64,000 nucleotides of DNA from Flavobacterium sp. 9R (GTDB taxonomy: Bacteria; Bacteroidota; Bacteroidia; Flavobacteriales; Flavobacteriaceae), in contig NZ_LR733413.1 of assembly GCF_902506345.1 (NCBI RefSeq), positions 2,977,974 to 3,041,973 of the forward strand, in the 5' to 3' direction. The position numbers and the translations under genes are program-made. The notes below the pieces were generated by a model. It was given only the letters and a program-made list of their open reading frames with translations, was not told the origin of the DNA and did no database searches. How positions within the stretch are numbered: position 1 is the stretch's first letter; every line of letters begins with the position of its first letter. Shown in pieces: positions 1 to 9,309 of the stretch.

Positions 1-1045
1 ATAGCAATCCCATAAAAATAGAACCTGTATATAAGTTTCCAATTAAAGAGGAAGCGATTTCTGCAGGTTGCAATTTTTGACTCACAAAATCTTGATAAGC
101 TGGTGTCTTGCTGATTTCTTTGAGTTTGTTTTGGTATTCTTCGGGCGTTTCGTTTCCGGTAATAATTGCTTCGGTTGCATCTAATGCATAAATTTCCGTC
201 AACATACGTCGTCCTTGAAAGGCATACGGTAAGTGCATTACAATGCTTTTCCAGCTCTCATAAATCGTTTCAGAAGTATTTTTTTCTTTTTTGAAGGCAA
301 AGTAAGCGTTTTTGGTACGATCCATATAACATTGGTTCGAATACTGTCCGTCAAAGACCGGTTGGTCTTTGTGAATTTCAATTTCTCCTTCCAAATTATC
401 AAACCAAGCCTCGTTGTTGTTATTGCCTGTGATTTCTTGTTTTGAGATAGTTCTATAAGGTTTAAAAAAGTCAAATACCCCTTTCGTGCTTACGCCCCAA
501 TGATTCTCAAAAGCAATAATTCTTGGGTTAGCAGAGATGAGTAAGGCCACAGCTCCTGCACCTTGGGTGTATTCTCCTGTAGAGTTGAGGTCGTATTTGG
601 CAAAATCCGTAGTGACAACAATGGCTTTTTTGGTGGGATTTAATTTTACAAAATCTAAGCAATTTTGTAGTGCATCCACACCTCCAATACAGGCAAAAGT
701 AAAATCAACGGCATCGCAATGCGTTAAACAGTTTTCTCCAAATTTTTGTTCCATCAAGGCTACCAAAAACGAAGCGATGGGTTTTGAACTGTCGATTGCG
801 CTTTCAGTTCCAACGTAAATTCTAGCAATGTCCTCTAAAGCTATTTTTTGGTCTTGGATGAGTTTTGTTAGGGCATTGGCGCCAAAAACTACAGTATCTT
901 GATGGGTATCGGCGAGAGTCATATTGATCAATCCGAGTCCTTTTTGCAATTTTGCGGGTTCTATATTTCGAGCTTCTGCTAAGGTTTGTATGGGTAAGTG
1001 TATTTTGGCTACATCAAAGGATAGGGCGTCAATTCCGATTTTCAT
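1..1045 (-). CDS. Hydroxymethylglutaryl-CoA synthase, 3' end cut by the window edge
   Basis: Condenses acetyl-CoA with acetoacetyl-CoA to HMG-CoA, the first committed step of the mevalonate route to isoprenoids; cytosolic. An open frame of 348 codons runs from an ATG at 1045 to the left window edge with no stop, so the C-terminus is missing. Family landmarks are in place: N-terminus MKIGIDALSF, the catalytic Glu in YVGTES (E81), the acyl-accepting Cys in FTFACIGG (C119), and the stretch NSTGEYTQGAGAVA. The identification is by recognition of these motifs. A TAnnTTTG -7 box lies 20 bp upstream of the start. It is divergent from sdhC. Confidence 0.9.
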   Translation of the reverse strand, partial: MKIGIDALSFDVAKIHLPIQTLAEARNIEPAKLQKGLGLINMTLADTHQDTVVFGANALTKLIQDQKIALEDIARIYVGTESAIDSSKPIASFLVALMEQKFGENCLTHCDAVDFTFACIGGVDALQNCLDFVKLNPTKKAIVVTTDFAKYDLNSTGEYTQGAGAVALLISANPRIIAFENHWGVSTKGVFDFFKPYRTISKQEITGNNNNEAWFDNLEGEIEIHKDQPVFDGQYSNQCYMDRTKNAYFAFKKEKNTSETIYESWKSIVMHLPYAFQGRRMLTEIYALDATEAIITGNETPEEYQNKLKEISKTPAYQDFVSQKLQPAEIASSLIGNLYTGSIFMGLL

Positions 1046-1064
1046 GGTATAAATTTTTCTATTG

Positions 1065-1072
1065 CAAAGGTA
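1065..1072 (-). promoter_or_regulatory. -7 promoter box of the HMG-CoA synthase gene
   Basis: TACCTTTG on the minus strand fits the Bacteroidota consensus TAnnTTTG and sits 20 bp before the ATG at 1045. Confidence 0.6.
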
Positions 1073-1329
1073 AAATGACAACGGGCAAATACAAGGTTTT
1101 TGGGGTATTATTGTGTTTTTGGGTTGCATTTTTTTTGATTAAAAGCAAAATAAAAAGCTTTGTTAGTAAATCTGTAATTTTAGTTTCTTTTTGGTCGAAA
1201 ATACTGTAGATATGGTAATTGTATTTTTTTTCTTTTTTTAAGTTTTGTTTAGAGTATAACGCCTAAAAATAACTGAAAAACAGTAGGATATTAAACACTT
1301 TAAAATCATTATAAATAAAGCAAAAAAGG
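1073..1329. other. AT-rich intergenic region between divergent genes
   Basis: Gene-free stretch (1046-1393 overall) between HMG-CoA synthase and sdhC. Apart from the two promoters described separately it is AT-rich with T and A runs. A 85-codon open frame across it lacks coding character. I see no RNA gene or repeat. Confidence 0.5.
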
Positions 1330-1360
1330 TTGTGGTTCATGAGTAATTCGCTTATTTTTG
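1330..1360 (+). promoter_or_regulatory. Promoter of the sdhCAB operon
   Basis: TTG at 1330-1332 and TATTTTTG at 1353-1360, separated by 20 bp, match the Bacteroidota -33/-7 pattern. The sdhC ATG follows 34 bp downstream. Confidence 0.6.
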
Positions 1361-1393
1361 TGTGAAATTTTTAATAATCTATATAAAAACATT

Positions 1394-2059
1394 ATGGCAC
1401 AAACTGCATTGTTAAAGTCTTCCATAGCCAGAAAAGTGGCGATGGCACTTTCGGGGCTTTTCTTAATTACTTTCTTGTCATTGCATTTTTTTATTAATAT
1501 GATATCGGTTTTTAGTGCGGATACTTTTAATGCAATGTCTCACTTTATGGGTTACAATCCATTGATTCAATTTGTTATGCAGCCTATTTTGATTGCAGGT
1601 GTAATTTTTCACTTTGTAATGGGGATAGTTTTAGAATTGCAAAACAAAAAAGCAAGACCTGTAGCTTATGCCAAATATGATGGAGCAGCTAATGCTTCTT
1701 GGGCTTCTAGAAATATGATTATTTCTGGATTGGTGGTTTTGGCTTTCTTAGGATTGCACTTTTATGATTTCTGGGTACACGAAATTACCTATAAATATGT
1801 AGAGGTTGGTGCAATTAACGAAACTCGCTATTTTGAAGAATTGGTTCATAAATTCGAGAGTCCAGTACGTACAGGTATTTACGTTGGCGCTTTTGTATTA
1901 TTGGCACTACACTTATGGCATGGTTTCAGTTCTTCTTTTCAATCAGTAGGATTCAATAACAAGTTTTCTTCTACTATTCAAAAATTAGGATATGCGTTCG
2001 CAATTGTGGTTCCTTTCGGATTCATTTTTATTGCTTTATTTCATCATTTTAATCATTAA
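1394..2059 (+). CDS. sdhC: Succinate dehydrogenase cytochrome b subunit
   Basis: Membrane anchor of complex II, passing electrons from the iron-sulfur subunit to menaquinone. The frame is open from a TTG at 1358, but the ATG at 1394 gives the usual N-terminus MAQTALLKSSIARKV and lies downstream of the promoter, so I start there (221 aa). It has about five hydrophobic segments and several membrane His residues (for example in LHFFINM, FHFVMG and LHLWHG), as expected for the single-subunit, dihaem type B anchor of Bacillus and Wolinella. First gene of sdhC-sdhA-sdhB, 12 bp ahead of sdhA. Confidence 0.95.
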   Translation: MAQTALLKSSIARKVAMALSGLFLITFLSLHFFINMISVFSADTFNAMSHFMGYNPLIQFVMQPILIAGVIFHFVMGIVLELQNKKARPVAYAKYDGAANASWASRNMIISGLVVLAFLGLHFYDFWVHEITYKYVEVGAINETRYFEELVHKFESPVRTGIYVGAFVLLALHLWHGFSSSFQSVGFNNKFSSTIQKLGYAFAIVVPFGFIFIALFHHFNH

Positions 2060-2071
2060 TATCAATCGATA

Positions 2072-4081
2072 ATGAAACTAGATTCTAAAATACCAGAAGG
2101 TCACATTTCTCAAAAATGGACGGATTATAAAGATCACTTAAAATTAGTTGCTCCCAACAATCGCCCTAAGATTGATATTATTGTTGTTGGAACAGGACTT
2201 GCAGGAGCTTCTGCTGCGGCTTCATTTGCAGAAATGGGGTACAATGTAAAAGCATTCTGTTATCAAGATTCTCCTCGTCGTGCACACTCTATTGCTGCAC
2301 AAGGGGGAATTAATGCTGCCAAAAACTACCAAAATGACGGAGATAGTACATTCCGTTTGTTTTACGATACCATCAAAGGAGGAGATTATAGAGCACGTGA
2401 AGCTAACGTTCACCGTTTAGCAGAAGTGTCAAGCAATATTATTGATCAATGTGTGGCTCAAGGAGTTCCTTTTGCACGTGATTATGGAGGATTGCTTGAT
2501 AACCGTTCTTTTGGAGGAACTCAAGTACAACGTACGTTTTATGCAGCAGGACAAACTGGGCAACAATTGTTGCTAGGAGCCTATTCTGCTTTATCTAGAC
2601 AAATTGGTCTTGGTAAAGTAGATATGTACAACCGTCACGAAATGCTTGAATTAGTAAAAGTAAATGGTAAAGCTCGTGGAATCATTGCACGTAACTTAGT
2701 AACTGGTGAATTAGAGCGTCACTCAGCTCACGCAGTAATCATAGCAACTGGAGGATACGGAAATGTGTATTTCCTTTCTACCAATGCTATGGGTTCTAAC
2801 GTGACTGCAGGTTGGAAAATTCACAAACAAGGAGCTTTATTTGCTAACCCTTGTTATGTTCAAATTCACCCAACTTGTATTCCAGTTCATGGAACCAATC
2901 AATCTAAATTAACGTTGATGTCTGAGTCATTAAGAAACTCAGGGCGTATTTGGGTACCAAAGAAAAAAGAAGATGCTGAAGCGATTCGTGCGGGTAAATT
3001 AAAACCAACACAAATTGCAGAAGAAGATAGAGATTACTACTTAGAAAGAAAATACCCTGCATTTGGTAACTTAGTTCCTCGTGACGTTGCTTCTAGAGCA
3101 GCGAAAGAAGTTTGTGATGCTGGTCACGGAATTGAGGCTAACGATACTAATGAAGGAGTTTATTTGGATTTCTCTTCTGAGATTCAATCTAAAGGAAAAC
3201 AGGTAGCTTACGCTAGAGGAAATCACAATCCATCTCAAGAGGAAATTACTTCGCTAGGGAAAAAATGGTTAGAGGAAAAATATGGTAACTTGTTTACTAT
3301 GTATCAAAAAATCACTGACGAAAATCCATACGAAACGCCAATGAAGATTTATCCAGCGGTTCACTATACTATGGGTGGTGTTTGGGTTGATTATAACTTG
3401 CAATCTACAATTCCAGGTTGTTTCGTAGCTGGAGAAGCTAATTTCTCTGATCACGGTGCGAATCGTTTAGGAGCTTCTGCTTTGATGCAAGGTTTGGCAG
3501 ATGGTTATTTTGTATTGCCTTACACTGTTTCTGATTATTTAGCTGATGATATTCGTACAGGAAAAATTTCTACTGATTTGCCAGAATTCGTTGAAGCTGA
3601 AAACAATGTGAAAGCAAGTATCGAAAAATTCTTGAACAATAACGGGACCAAAACTGTAGATCATTTCCACAAACGCTTAGGTTTGATTATGTGGAATAAA
3701 GTGGGTATGGGACGTAATGAAAAAGGATTGAAAGATGCTATTCAAGAAATTGCAGCCTTAAAAGAAGAATTCTACAAAGATGTTTTTGTACCAGGAAGTG
3801 CTGATGAATTGAATCCAGAATTAGAAAAAGCACTTCGTGTAGCTGATTTTATTGAATTGGGACAATTGATGGCAATTGATGCATTACAAAGAAAAGAATC
3901 TTGTGGTGGTCACTTCCGTGAGGAATATCAAGATGCTGAAGGTGAAACTCTTCGTGATGATGAAAACTTTAAGTTTGTTGGCGCATGGGAATATATGGGC
4001 TATGACATTAATCAAGAGGTACTTCACAAAGAAGAATTGAAATACGAGTTTATTAAAATAGCAGCTAGAAATTACAAATAG
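2072..4081 (+). CDS. sdhA: Succinate dehydrogenase/fumarate reductase flavoprotein subunit
   Basis: Catalytic subunit oxidising succinate to fumarate with covalently bound FAD, on the inner face of the cytoplasmic membrane. 669 aa, the length of type B (Bacillus/Wolinella-like) flavoproteins. The FAD-binding [12 protein letters not shown] is near residue 38. The His that attaches FAD is in [10 protein letters not shown], with substrate-site residues in [10 protein letters not shown] and the C-terminal flavin-binding region [12 protein letters not shown]. Middle gene of the operon, 6 bp before sdhB. Confidence 0.97.
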   Translation: MKLDSKIPEGHISQKWTDYKDHLKLVAPNNRPKIDIIVVGTGLAGASAAASFAEMGYNVKAFCYQDSPRRAHSIAAQGGINAAKNYQNDGDSTFRLFYDTIKGGDYRAREANVHRLAEVSSNIIDQCVAQGVPFARDYGGLLDNRSFGGTQVQRTFYAAGQTGQQLLLGAYSALSRQIGLGKVDMYNRHEMLELVKVNGKARGIIARNLVTGELERHSAHAVIIATGGYGNVYFLSTNAMGSNVTAGWKIHKQGALFANPCYVQIHPTCIPVHGTNQSKLTLMSESLRNSGRIWVPKKKEDAEAIRAGKLKPTQIAEEDRDYYLERKYPAFGNLVPRDVASRAAKEVCDAGHGIEANDTNEGVYLDFSSEIQSKGKQVAYARGNHNPSQEEITSLGKKWLEEKYGNLFTMYQKITDENPYETPMKIYPAVHYTMGGVWVDYNLQSTIPGCFVAGEANFSDHGANRLGASALMQGLADGYFVLPYTVSDYLADDIRTGKISTDLPEFVEAENNVKASIEKFLNNNGTKTVDHFHKRLGLIMWNKVGMGRNEKGLKDAIQEIAALKEEFYKDVFVPGSADELNPELEKALRVADFIELGQLMAIDALQRKESCGGHFREEYQDAEGETLRDDENFKFVGAWEYMGYDINQEVLHKEELKYEFIKIAARNYK

Positions 4082-4087
4082 AAAATC

Positions 4088-4849
4088 ATGAGCGCAGCAA
4101 AAAATATCAATATAAACCTTAAAATTTGGCGTCAAAAAAATGCTAAATCAAAAGGAAGCATGGAAAGTTATAAATTAGATAACGTTTCTACTGCCAGTTC
4201 GTTTTTGGAAATGTTAGACCAATTAAACGAGCAATTAGTTAACGAAAGAAAAGAACCTATCGCTTTTGACCACGACTGTCGTGAGGGAATCTGCGGAATG
4301 TGTTCTTTGTACATCAACGGACGTGCTCACGGACCAGACACAGGAATTACAACTTGTCAGTTGCACATGAGAATGTTCAACGATGGTGATACAATTTACA
4401 TTGAACCGTGGAGAAGTGCTGCTTTTCCAGTAATCAAAGATTTAGTTGTAGATCGTTCTTCATTTGATAGAATCCAACAAGCGGGAGGTTTCGTTTCTGT
4501 AAATACTTCTGGTAGAACAATGGATGCGAATGCTATTCCAATCCCAAAACACGATGCAGATAGAGCTTTTGAAGCAGCAGCTTGTATTGGTTGTGGAGCT
4601 TGTGTAGCTACTTGTAAAAATGGTTCAGCGATGCTATTCGTTGGAGCTAAAGTTTCACAGTACGCACTTTTACCACAAGGAAAAGTTGAGGCTACCAACC
4701 GTGTATTGAATATGGTTCGTCAGATGGATGAAGAAGGATTTGGAAACTGTACTAACACTGGAGCTTGTGAAATAGAATGTCCAAAAGGAATTTCTTTAGA
4801 GAATATTGCTCGTATGAACAGAGAGTATTTATCAGCAAGTTTGAAATAA
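4088..4849 (+). CDS. sdhB: Succinate dehydrogenase/fumarate reductase iron-sulfur subunit
   Basis: Carries electrons from FAD to the membrane anchor. 253 aa. The [2Fe-2S] cysteines are C64, C69, C72 and C90 (CREGICGMC and TTC). The second cluster region is [11 protein letters not shown] and the third is [14 protein letters not shown]. Last gene of the operon. A strong hairpin terminator follows 31 bp after the stop. Confidence 0.97.
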   Translation: MSAAKNININLKIWRQKNAKSKGSMESYKLDNVSTASSFLEMLDQLNEQLVNERKEPIAFDHDCREGICGMCSLYINGRAHGPDTGITTCQLHMRMFNDGDTIYIEPWRSAAFPVIKDLVVDRSSFDRIQQAGGFVSVNTSGRTMDANAIPIPKHDADRAFEAAACIGCGACVATCKNGSAMLFVGAKVSQYALLPQGKVEATNRVLNMVRQMDEEGFGNCTNTGACEIECPKGISLENIARMNREYLSASLK

Positions 4850-4880
4850 TTCTAATTGTCTTTAAGGCAAAGAAGAAATT

Positions 4881-4917
4881 AAAAAAACGCATCCAAATGA
4901 ATGGATGCGTTTTTTTA
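4881..4917 (+). terminator. Intrinsic terminator after sdhB
   Basis: An 8-bp stem (ACGCATCC / GGATGCGT, 4887-4894 and 4903-4910), preceded by seven A and followed by a run of T. Confidence 0.85.
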
Positions 4918-4982
4918 TGTCTTGAATAGAGGGATTTTGTTTTGCTTATGTGTTTATAATCAATTTTTACTAAATTTAAATT

Positions 4983-5747
4983 ATGAAAATAGCCATCCTA
5001 CAAACTGCTTTAGTCTGGGAAAATCCAGCAGCGAATCGAATTCATTTTGAAGAAAAAATCAATTCGATTGATGAACCAGTTGACCTAATTGTATTGCCTG
5101 AAATGTTTACTTCAGGTTTTACTATGCGTCCTCATTTGGTAGCAGAACCGATGCTAGGCGAAACGATGGTGTGGTTGCAAAAGTTGGCTAAGGCAAAAAA
5201 AGCAGCCATCACTGGGAGTTTGGTTATTACTGAGAAAGGAAATTTCTATAACCGATTGGTGTTCGTTTTTCCTTCTGGAGAAATTAAGTTTTATGACAAA
5301 AGGCACTTGTTTACTTTGGCAGGAGAGGATAAAAAGTATACAGCAGGCAAAGAAAAAGTAATCATAGATTATTTGGGTTGGAAAATTTGCCCACTGATTT
5401 GTTATGATTTGCGTTTTCCTGTTTTTGCCCGAAATAGTGAAGAGTACGATGTGTTACTTTATGTAGCGAACTGGCCCAATACTCGAATTAACGCTTGGGA
5501 CGCCTTACTCAAAGCTCGGGCGATTGAAAATATGTGTTATACTATTGGAGTGAATAGAATAGGAGTAGATGCCAATCACCATTTATACAACGGACATTCA
5601 CAAGTACAAGATTATTTGGGTCGAGCCATTGTAGAACCACAAGAATCTGAAGGTGTTTTTATAGCTGCTTTAGAAAAAAGTGCATTATTGGAAACCAGAC
5701 AAAAACTAGGTTTCTTGAATGATAAAGATGATTTTGAAATCAAGTAA
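4983..5747 (+). CDS. Nitrilase-superfamily amidohydrolase (omega-amidase/YafV-like)
   Basis: 254 aa carbon-nitrogen hydrolase. The Glu-Lys-Cys triad is recognisable: E40 in VLPEMFTSGF, Lys in YDKRHLF, and Cys in PLICYDLRFP. The sequence with DLRFPVFARN and NWPNTRINAWDALLKARAIEN resembles the omega-amidases that deaminate 2-oxoglutaramate or 2-oxosuccinamate, a metabolite-repair role. Substrate is inferred from family resemblance only. It stands alone, convergent with the Coa1-like gene. Confidence 0.85.
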   Translation: MKIAILQTALVWENPAANRIHFEEKINSIDEPVDLIVLPEMFTSGFTMRPHLVAEPMLGETMVWLQKLAKAKKAAITGSLVITEKGNFYNRLVFVFPSGEIKFYDKRHLFTLAGEDKKYTAGKEKVIIDYLGWKICPLICYDLRFPVFARNSEEYDVLLYVANWPNTRINAWDALLKARAIENMCYTIGVNRIGVDANHHLYNGHSQVQDYLGRAIVEPQESEGVFIAALEKSALLETRQKLGFLNDKDDFEIK

Positions 5748-5765
5748 ATTGATTATGAATTCGTT

Positions 5766-6197
5766 TTATTCAATCACACTAATTACCGTTTTTGGGTTTT
5801 TACAGCGTATGCTTATCTTTTGAAAAATCCATTCGTTTCCTTTTTTGTTGGCTGTAAAATCCATTTTTCCTTGGTTATGATTTCCTTTGATTCGTATAGT
5901 CGATGTAATAGAGGTGTCGTTATTAGAATAAATAATATTGCCCTCCAAAATAGTTAACTTGTCGATGGCTTCAATAGTTCCAAAAGTGGATTTGCTTTTT
6001 GAATTCACATTGGCTATAGCAATCGCTTTTTCAAAAACTTTAGTATCGGAATAGGCTTTAATAAACTGAGGAGCTTCGTTATTTAAAACTGGAATAATAG
6101 TATAAAAAGTTAAAAATAGGATTGCAATTGTAGTTGGAAGTAGCCATTTCCAATTTCGTTTCGTCCAAGAATCACTATCAATTACATCATTGTTCAT
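5766..6197 (-). CDS. Coa1-family membrane protein
   Basis: 143 aa with one transmembrane helix at about residues 17-38 after a charged N-terminus (TKRNWKWLLPT), then a small soluble domain. The fold pattern (KAIAIANVNSKSKSTFGTIEAID, GKMDFTANKKGNEW) resembles Coa1/DUF1783 proteins, linked to cytochrome c oxidase assembly in mitochondria. The bacterial members have no proven role. It starts 5 bp after the upstream lipoprotein gene and is probably co-transcribed with it. Confidence 0.6.
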   Translation of the reverse strand: MNNDVIDSDSWTKRNWKWLLPTTIAILFLTFYTIIPVLNNEAPQFIKAYSDTKVFEKAIAIANVNSKSKSTFGTIEAIDKLTILEGNIIYSNNDTSITSTIRIKGNHNQGKMDFTANKKGNEWIFQKISIRCKNPKTVISVIE

Positions 6198-6202
6198 CGC
6201 TT

Positions 6203-7870
6203 CTATTTTTTCGTCTTCTTATCTTTATCCTCTTTCTTTTTAGATTCAGGAGTGTAAGGGATGCTGAGGTCAAAAGTTTCGTTGTCATTCCAATTTGCCC
6301 TGACATCTTTAATAACTTTCGAATAATAGATTACTTCTTCTGCTTGACGTTTTTCTAAATAATTTCCACTATCCCATTTTCTGTTTTTGTTGTCATCATA
6401 GATAACTCTTAGGATGTAATCTTTAGGTTCAAGGAAATTAAATTCAATTTTTGTATTTTTTTCGGAGTAATCGTGAGCAAGTATTTCTCCTTTTTCATTT
6501 GTTAGTTCAATAATTATTGGAAAACGTTTAACATTTTGCAAATCAACAATTAAATTTCCATAATCACTTTCGCTTCGGGTTTCTAATTTATAGGTCAAGG
6601 TATCATTTGATTTCTCAAAAAAGTCAGTCAATGCTCCTGGTAATAACTGAATTTGGTACTTTTCTGAAGTGTTTTTTGGAAAGTTTAAAACTAACTTTTG
6701 ATTAAAATCGTCATAATTAGTTGTGAACTCGGTGTTTTTTGTTTTGCTGTCTTTTATAGAAATTTTGCTCTTATCAATTTTAACTAATGGTGTGGAGGAT
6801 TCTAAAGTGAATTCATCTCTCATATTCAAAATCCCGGTCTGAACAGCACTGATGCTTAAAGTATCCTTTTTCTGATTTTTGATTTTCACACTAAAATCGT
6901 TTGCATAGCTTTCTTTCTTGATATTTAATAGCAAAGAGTCTGCTTTTATAGGTTTGTACCATACTTGAAGCGAATCTTTTTTTGGAAACTGCGTAACAAT
7001 ACTTTCTAGAATTTGATTGTTATTTTTTAAGATGATTTTAGGTTTAGATTTTGAAAAATCTTGCTTTCCCTCATACCCAATTGCTATTTTGTTCCCTGAA
7101 ACTTGAGAAGGTTTTAAAGCTTTAAAAGGAAGTACTTCTTTGAATAATTCAATTTCGTAAACAGTATCATTTGGGATGGTTATGAATTGTTTGTGAAACC
7201 CAATTTTTTCTGTTTTCGGATTGAATTTATTGTTGTTATTACGGTCTTTCATCGCTACCAAAAGGTATTTTCCTGCCTTTAGATTTTCTAAACGAAACGT
7301 CTTTAAACTATCCAATGTATTGGTAATGTATCTTGGTGCACTAGTGTATACTACTGAATCTTTGAATTTTTCATTCACTTCATACAGCATTACAGAAACA
7401 AACGATTCTACTTCTCTATCAAGAGCGTCTTTCACTCTACCACCAAGAGCAAGCGAATCGATATAAGGTCCCGTAGAGAAAACATACTTGAATTGGTTCA
7501 AAGGATTGCCTTCGTTGTTGTCGGTAATACTTTGTCCAAAATTAAAACTATAGGTTGTATTGGGTTGTAAAGTGTCTTTGATTTGAATAGTGAGGTATTT
7601 CGTTACAGTAGACGGAATAATCAACGGCTCATTTTTCATTGGTGGAGAAACGATGAGTTGTTTTTCTAGTCCTTTTAGTTTGATATATTCATCAAAAGTA
7701 AGTTTGATTTGATTGCCTTTAAAATTGGTGCTAAAATTTTCTGGGAAACTAATCTTAAGTGTTGGGGCAATGGTATCTTTTAAACCACCTGTGATACTTC
7801 CTTTTTTGGCACAGCCAATACAAACGAAAAGAAAAAGGAACAAAAGAAAACGGTAGTTGGATTGCGACAT
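6203..7870 (-). CDS. Ig-like domain lipoprotein
   Basis: 555 aa, probably anchored to the outer membrane. A signal peptide ends in the lipobox FVCIGC (Cys about 19). An N-terminal SbsA-type Ig-like (Big_5) domain follows, with ISFPENFSTN and LTFDEYIKL, then beta-rich modules including repeated phrases on small costs of deformation such as LKAGKYLLVAMKDRNNNNKF and PKDYILRVIYDDNKNRKWD, which look like prealbumin-like folds. The C-terminus is very lysine-rich. The family is common in Flavobacteriia. I know of no demonstrated function. Confidence 0.75.
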   Translation of the reverse strand: MSQSNYRFLLFLFLFVCIGCAKKGSITGGLKDTIAPTLKISFPENFSTNFKGNQIKLTFDEYIKLKGLEKQLIVSPPMKNEPLIIPSTVTKYLTIQIKDTLQPNTTYSFNFGQSITDNNEGNPLNQFKYVFSTGPYIDSLALGGRVKDALDREVESFVSVMLYEVNEKFKDSVVYTSAPRYITNTLDSLKTFRLENLKAGKYLLVAMKDRNNNNKFNPKTEKIGFHKQFITIPNDTVYEIELFKEVLPFKALKPSQVSGNKIAIGYEGKQDFSKSKPKIILKNNNQILESIVTQFPKKDSLQVWYKPIKADSLLLNIKKESYANDFSVKIKNQKKDTLSISAVQTGILNMRDEFTLESSTPLVKIDKSKISIKDSKTKNTEFTTNYDDFNQKLVLNFPKNTSEKYQIQLLPGALTDFFEKSNDTLTYKLETRSESDYGNLIVDLQNVKRFPIIIELTNEKGEILAHDYSEKNTKIEFNFLEPKDYILRVIYDDNKNRKWDSGNYLEKRQAEEVIYYSKVIKDVRANWNDNETFDLSIPYTPESKKKEDKDKKTKK

Positions 7871-7981
7871 ATCAGTTTAACATTAGGAAGTACAAAATAA
7901 CAATTATATTTACTGTAATTAAAATCTTTTTTGGAGTTTTAATGGAGTTGGTTTTGCTAATTTTACCTTAAAATTAAATTA

Positions 7982-8383
7982 ATGAATAAAATAGAACACA
8001 TAGGAATAGCGGTCAAAGATTTGCAAGCCTCTAATTTGCTTTTTGAAAAATTATTCGGAGCGCCCGCTTATAAAGAAGAAGTAGTAGTTTCTGAAGGAGT
8101 GAAAACCTCTTTTTTTCAAAATGGTCCCAATAAAATAGAATTATTAGAAGCTACTAATCCAGAAAGTCCCATTGCTAAATTTATTGAAAAAAAAGGAGAA
8201 GGCATTCATCACATTGCATTTGATGTGACCGATATTGTAGCTGAGATAGCAAGACTAGAAGGTGAAGGATTTGTGGTTTTAAATCCAACGCCAAAGAAAG
8301 GTGCCGACAATAAATTAGTAGCTTTTTTACACCCAAAATCTACCAATGGGGTTTTGATTGAGTTGTGTCAGGAAATTATATAG
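7982..8383 (+). CDS. mce: Methylmalonyl-CoA epimerase
   Basis: Interconverts the R and S forms of methylmalonyl-CoA between propionyl-CoA/succinyl-CoA metabolism steps. 133 aa, a full-length vicinal-oxygen-chelate protein. Metal ligands expected in the family are visible: His5 in KIEHIGIAVKD, His in GIHHIAFDV and Glu in GVLIELCQE. It ends 137 bp before the tRNA gene that hosts the mobile element. Confidence 0.92.
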   Translation: MNKIEHIGIAVKDLQASNLLFEKLFGAPAYKEEVVVSEGVKTSFFQNGPNKIELLEATNPESPIAKFIEKKGEGIHHIAFDVTDIVAEIARLEGEGFVVLNPTPKKGADNKLVAFLHPKSTNGVLIELCQEII

Positions 8384-8520
8384 TTTTTTAAATACTTTAT
8401 AAAGCTTCATTTTCAGTAGATTCCACTCAGAAGGCTACTGTTTAATGATAAAATTCAAAATCCACGATTAAAATATTTGGTCTGAACAAAAAATAGTAGT
8501 AATATTGCAAACTCTAAACC

Positions 8521-8594
8521 GGTCCTATAGCTCAGCTGGTTAGAGCACCTGACTCATAATCAGGTGGTCCCTGGTTCGAGCCCAGGTGGGACCA
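8521..8594 (+). tRNA. tRNA with CAU anticodon (Ile2 or elongator Met), attachment site of the element
   Basis: A complete 74-nt cloverleaf: acceptor stem GGTCCTA/TGGGACC with discriminator A, D arm GCTC/GAGC, anticodon stem CCTGA/TCAGG with loop CTCATAA, and T arm CCTGG-TTCGAGC-CCAGG. CCA is not encoded. C4-G69 and C5-G68 are the pairs that TilS (lysidine synthase) favours in E. coli tRNA-Ile2, so Ile2 is slightly preferred over Met. The 3' 43 bases plus one more form the left attachment copy. Confidence 0.93.
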
Positions 8595-8595
8595 C
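8552..8595 (+). repeat. Left attachment repeat (attL)
   Basis: 44 bp, from the anticodon loop to the base after the tRNA discriminator, identical to 26670-26713. The match stops at 8551 on one side and at 8596 on the other. Confidence 0.93.
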
Positions 8596-8643
8596 TAGTA
8601 AAATCAAGGGTTTCAAGATTCATTTCTTGGAACCTTTTTTTAT

Positions 8644-8667
8644 AAGCAAGATTTGAGCAAGGTTTTT
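8644..8667 (+). repeat. Possible integrase arm-type sites, left end
   Basis: Two near-tandem copies of AGCAAGATTT-like sequence about 50 bp inside the left end. A closely similar pair occurs at 26546-26569, inside the right end. This placement fits arm-type binding sites of a tyrosine integrase. Confidence 0.5.
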
Positions 8668-8686
8668 ATCAAGAGATTTTATTATT

Positions 8687-9079
8687 TTATAATTCTTTAA
8701 TAATTGAATTATAAATCTTAGGTGTTTTCCCCCAAGAGTAACCACCAAATTCTGACCAAGAACTTGAATTTTTTATATTATCCGGTAACTCAGCAACTGC
8801 ATCATCGTGTCGGTATAATTTTATCACATCATTTTCAATAAATGCAATGTAGATTTCTTTATTGATGTATTTTTTGTCAACCGTAAATCTTCCTTTCAGT
8901 TGAATTTTCATCATGTCATCTCCGTTAATAGCAATAAAGTCTGCGCCCTGCCAATCATCGTTTAGTCTCAGTGAATTGAACCCGTAATCTGCAAGTGATG
9001 AAGCAACCTTATGAAAGTTATAGTTTTCCTTTTGCTTAGAGTTTAATTCAGTATACTTTATTTTTTTTAGGTTTTCCAT
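8687..9079 (-). CDS. Small protein with PD-(D/E)XK-nuclease-like core
   Basis: 130 aa. I recognise no named family. After an N-terminal helix (NYNFHKVASSLADYGF), the sequence has WQGADFIAI and then MKIQLKGRF, giving D47 ... Q60-x-K62 on two predicted strands. That is the spacing of a restriction-endonuclease-like core. No signal peptide or membrane segment. It follows a 34-codon frame by 3 bp on the same strand and lies next to attL. Nuclease activity is inference from the motif; a nucleic-acid-binding protein without catalysis is also possible. Confidence 0.55.
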   Translation of the reverse strand: MENLKKIKYTELNSKQKENYNFHKVASSLADYGFNSLRLNDDWQGADFIAINGDDMMKIQLKGRFTVDKKYINKEIYIAFIENDVIKLYRHDDAVAELPDNIKNSSSWSEFGGYSWGKTPKIYNSIIKEL

Positions 9080-9082
9080 AAC

Positions 9083-9187
9083 TTATTTTTGTTTGATTAA
9101 CTGTACATTCAAATTGATAAAAATCTCCGTGAAATCAGGGGTGTAGAATTCTAAGGTTGGAGTATTGTAAAGTTTTTTTAATTTCAT
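9083..9187 (-). CDS. Candidate 34-aa peptide
   Basis: A short frame starting MKLKKLYNTPTLEFY and ending LIKQK, stopping 3 bp before the ATG of the PD-(D/E)XK-like gene on the same strand. The composition (aromatic, with PDFTEIF) looks like a translated peptide, not random AT-rich sequence. Function unknown; it could be a leader peptide or a small partner. Existence is uncertain. Confidence 0.4.
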   Translation of the reverse strand: MKLKKLYNTPTLEFYTPDFTEIFINLNVQLIKQK

Positions 9188-9256
9188 AAGATTACAAAGT
9201 TAGTTAAGTCAATGTTGAATTTTAAATTTTAAATAGCTTTTTATTATTATAAAAAA

Positions 9257-9292
9257 CAAAAATCCCCTATCCATTTAGTGGCGGGGATTTTG
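9257..9292 (-). terminator. Intrinsic terminator of the 109-aa gene
   Basis: Stem AAAATCCCC / GGGGATTTT (9259-9267 and 9283-9291) with A/T runs on both sides, 18 bp after the stop of the minus-strand gene. Confidence 0.8.
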
Positions 9293-9309
9293 ATTTGTTT
9301 TGAAAATTA

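Noticed and set aside
952..1209. 85-codon frame upstream of sdhC
   Set aside because: It overlaps the start of the HMG-CoA synthase gene on the other strand and is rich in Phe/Trp/Lys typical of AT-rich non-coding sequence.
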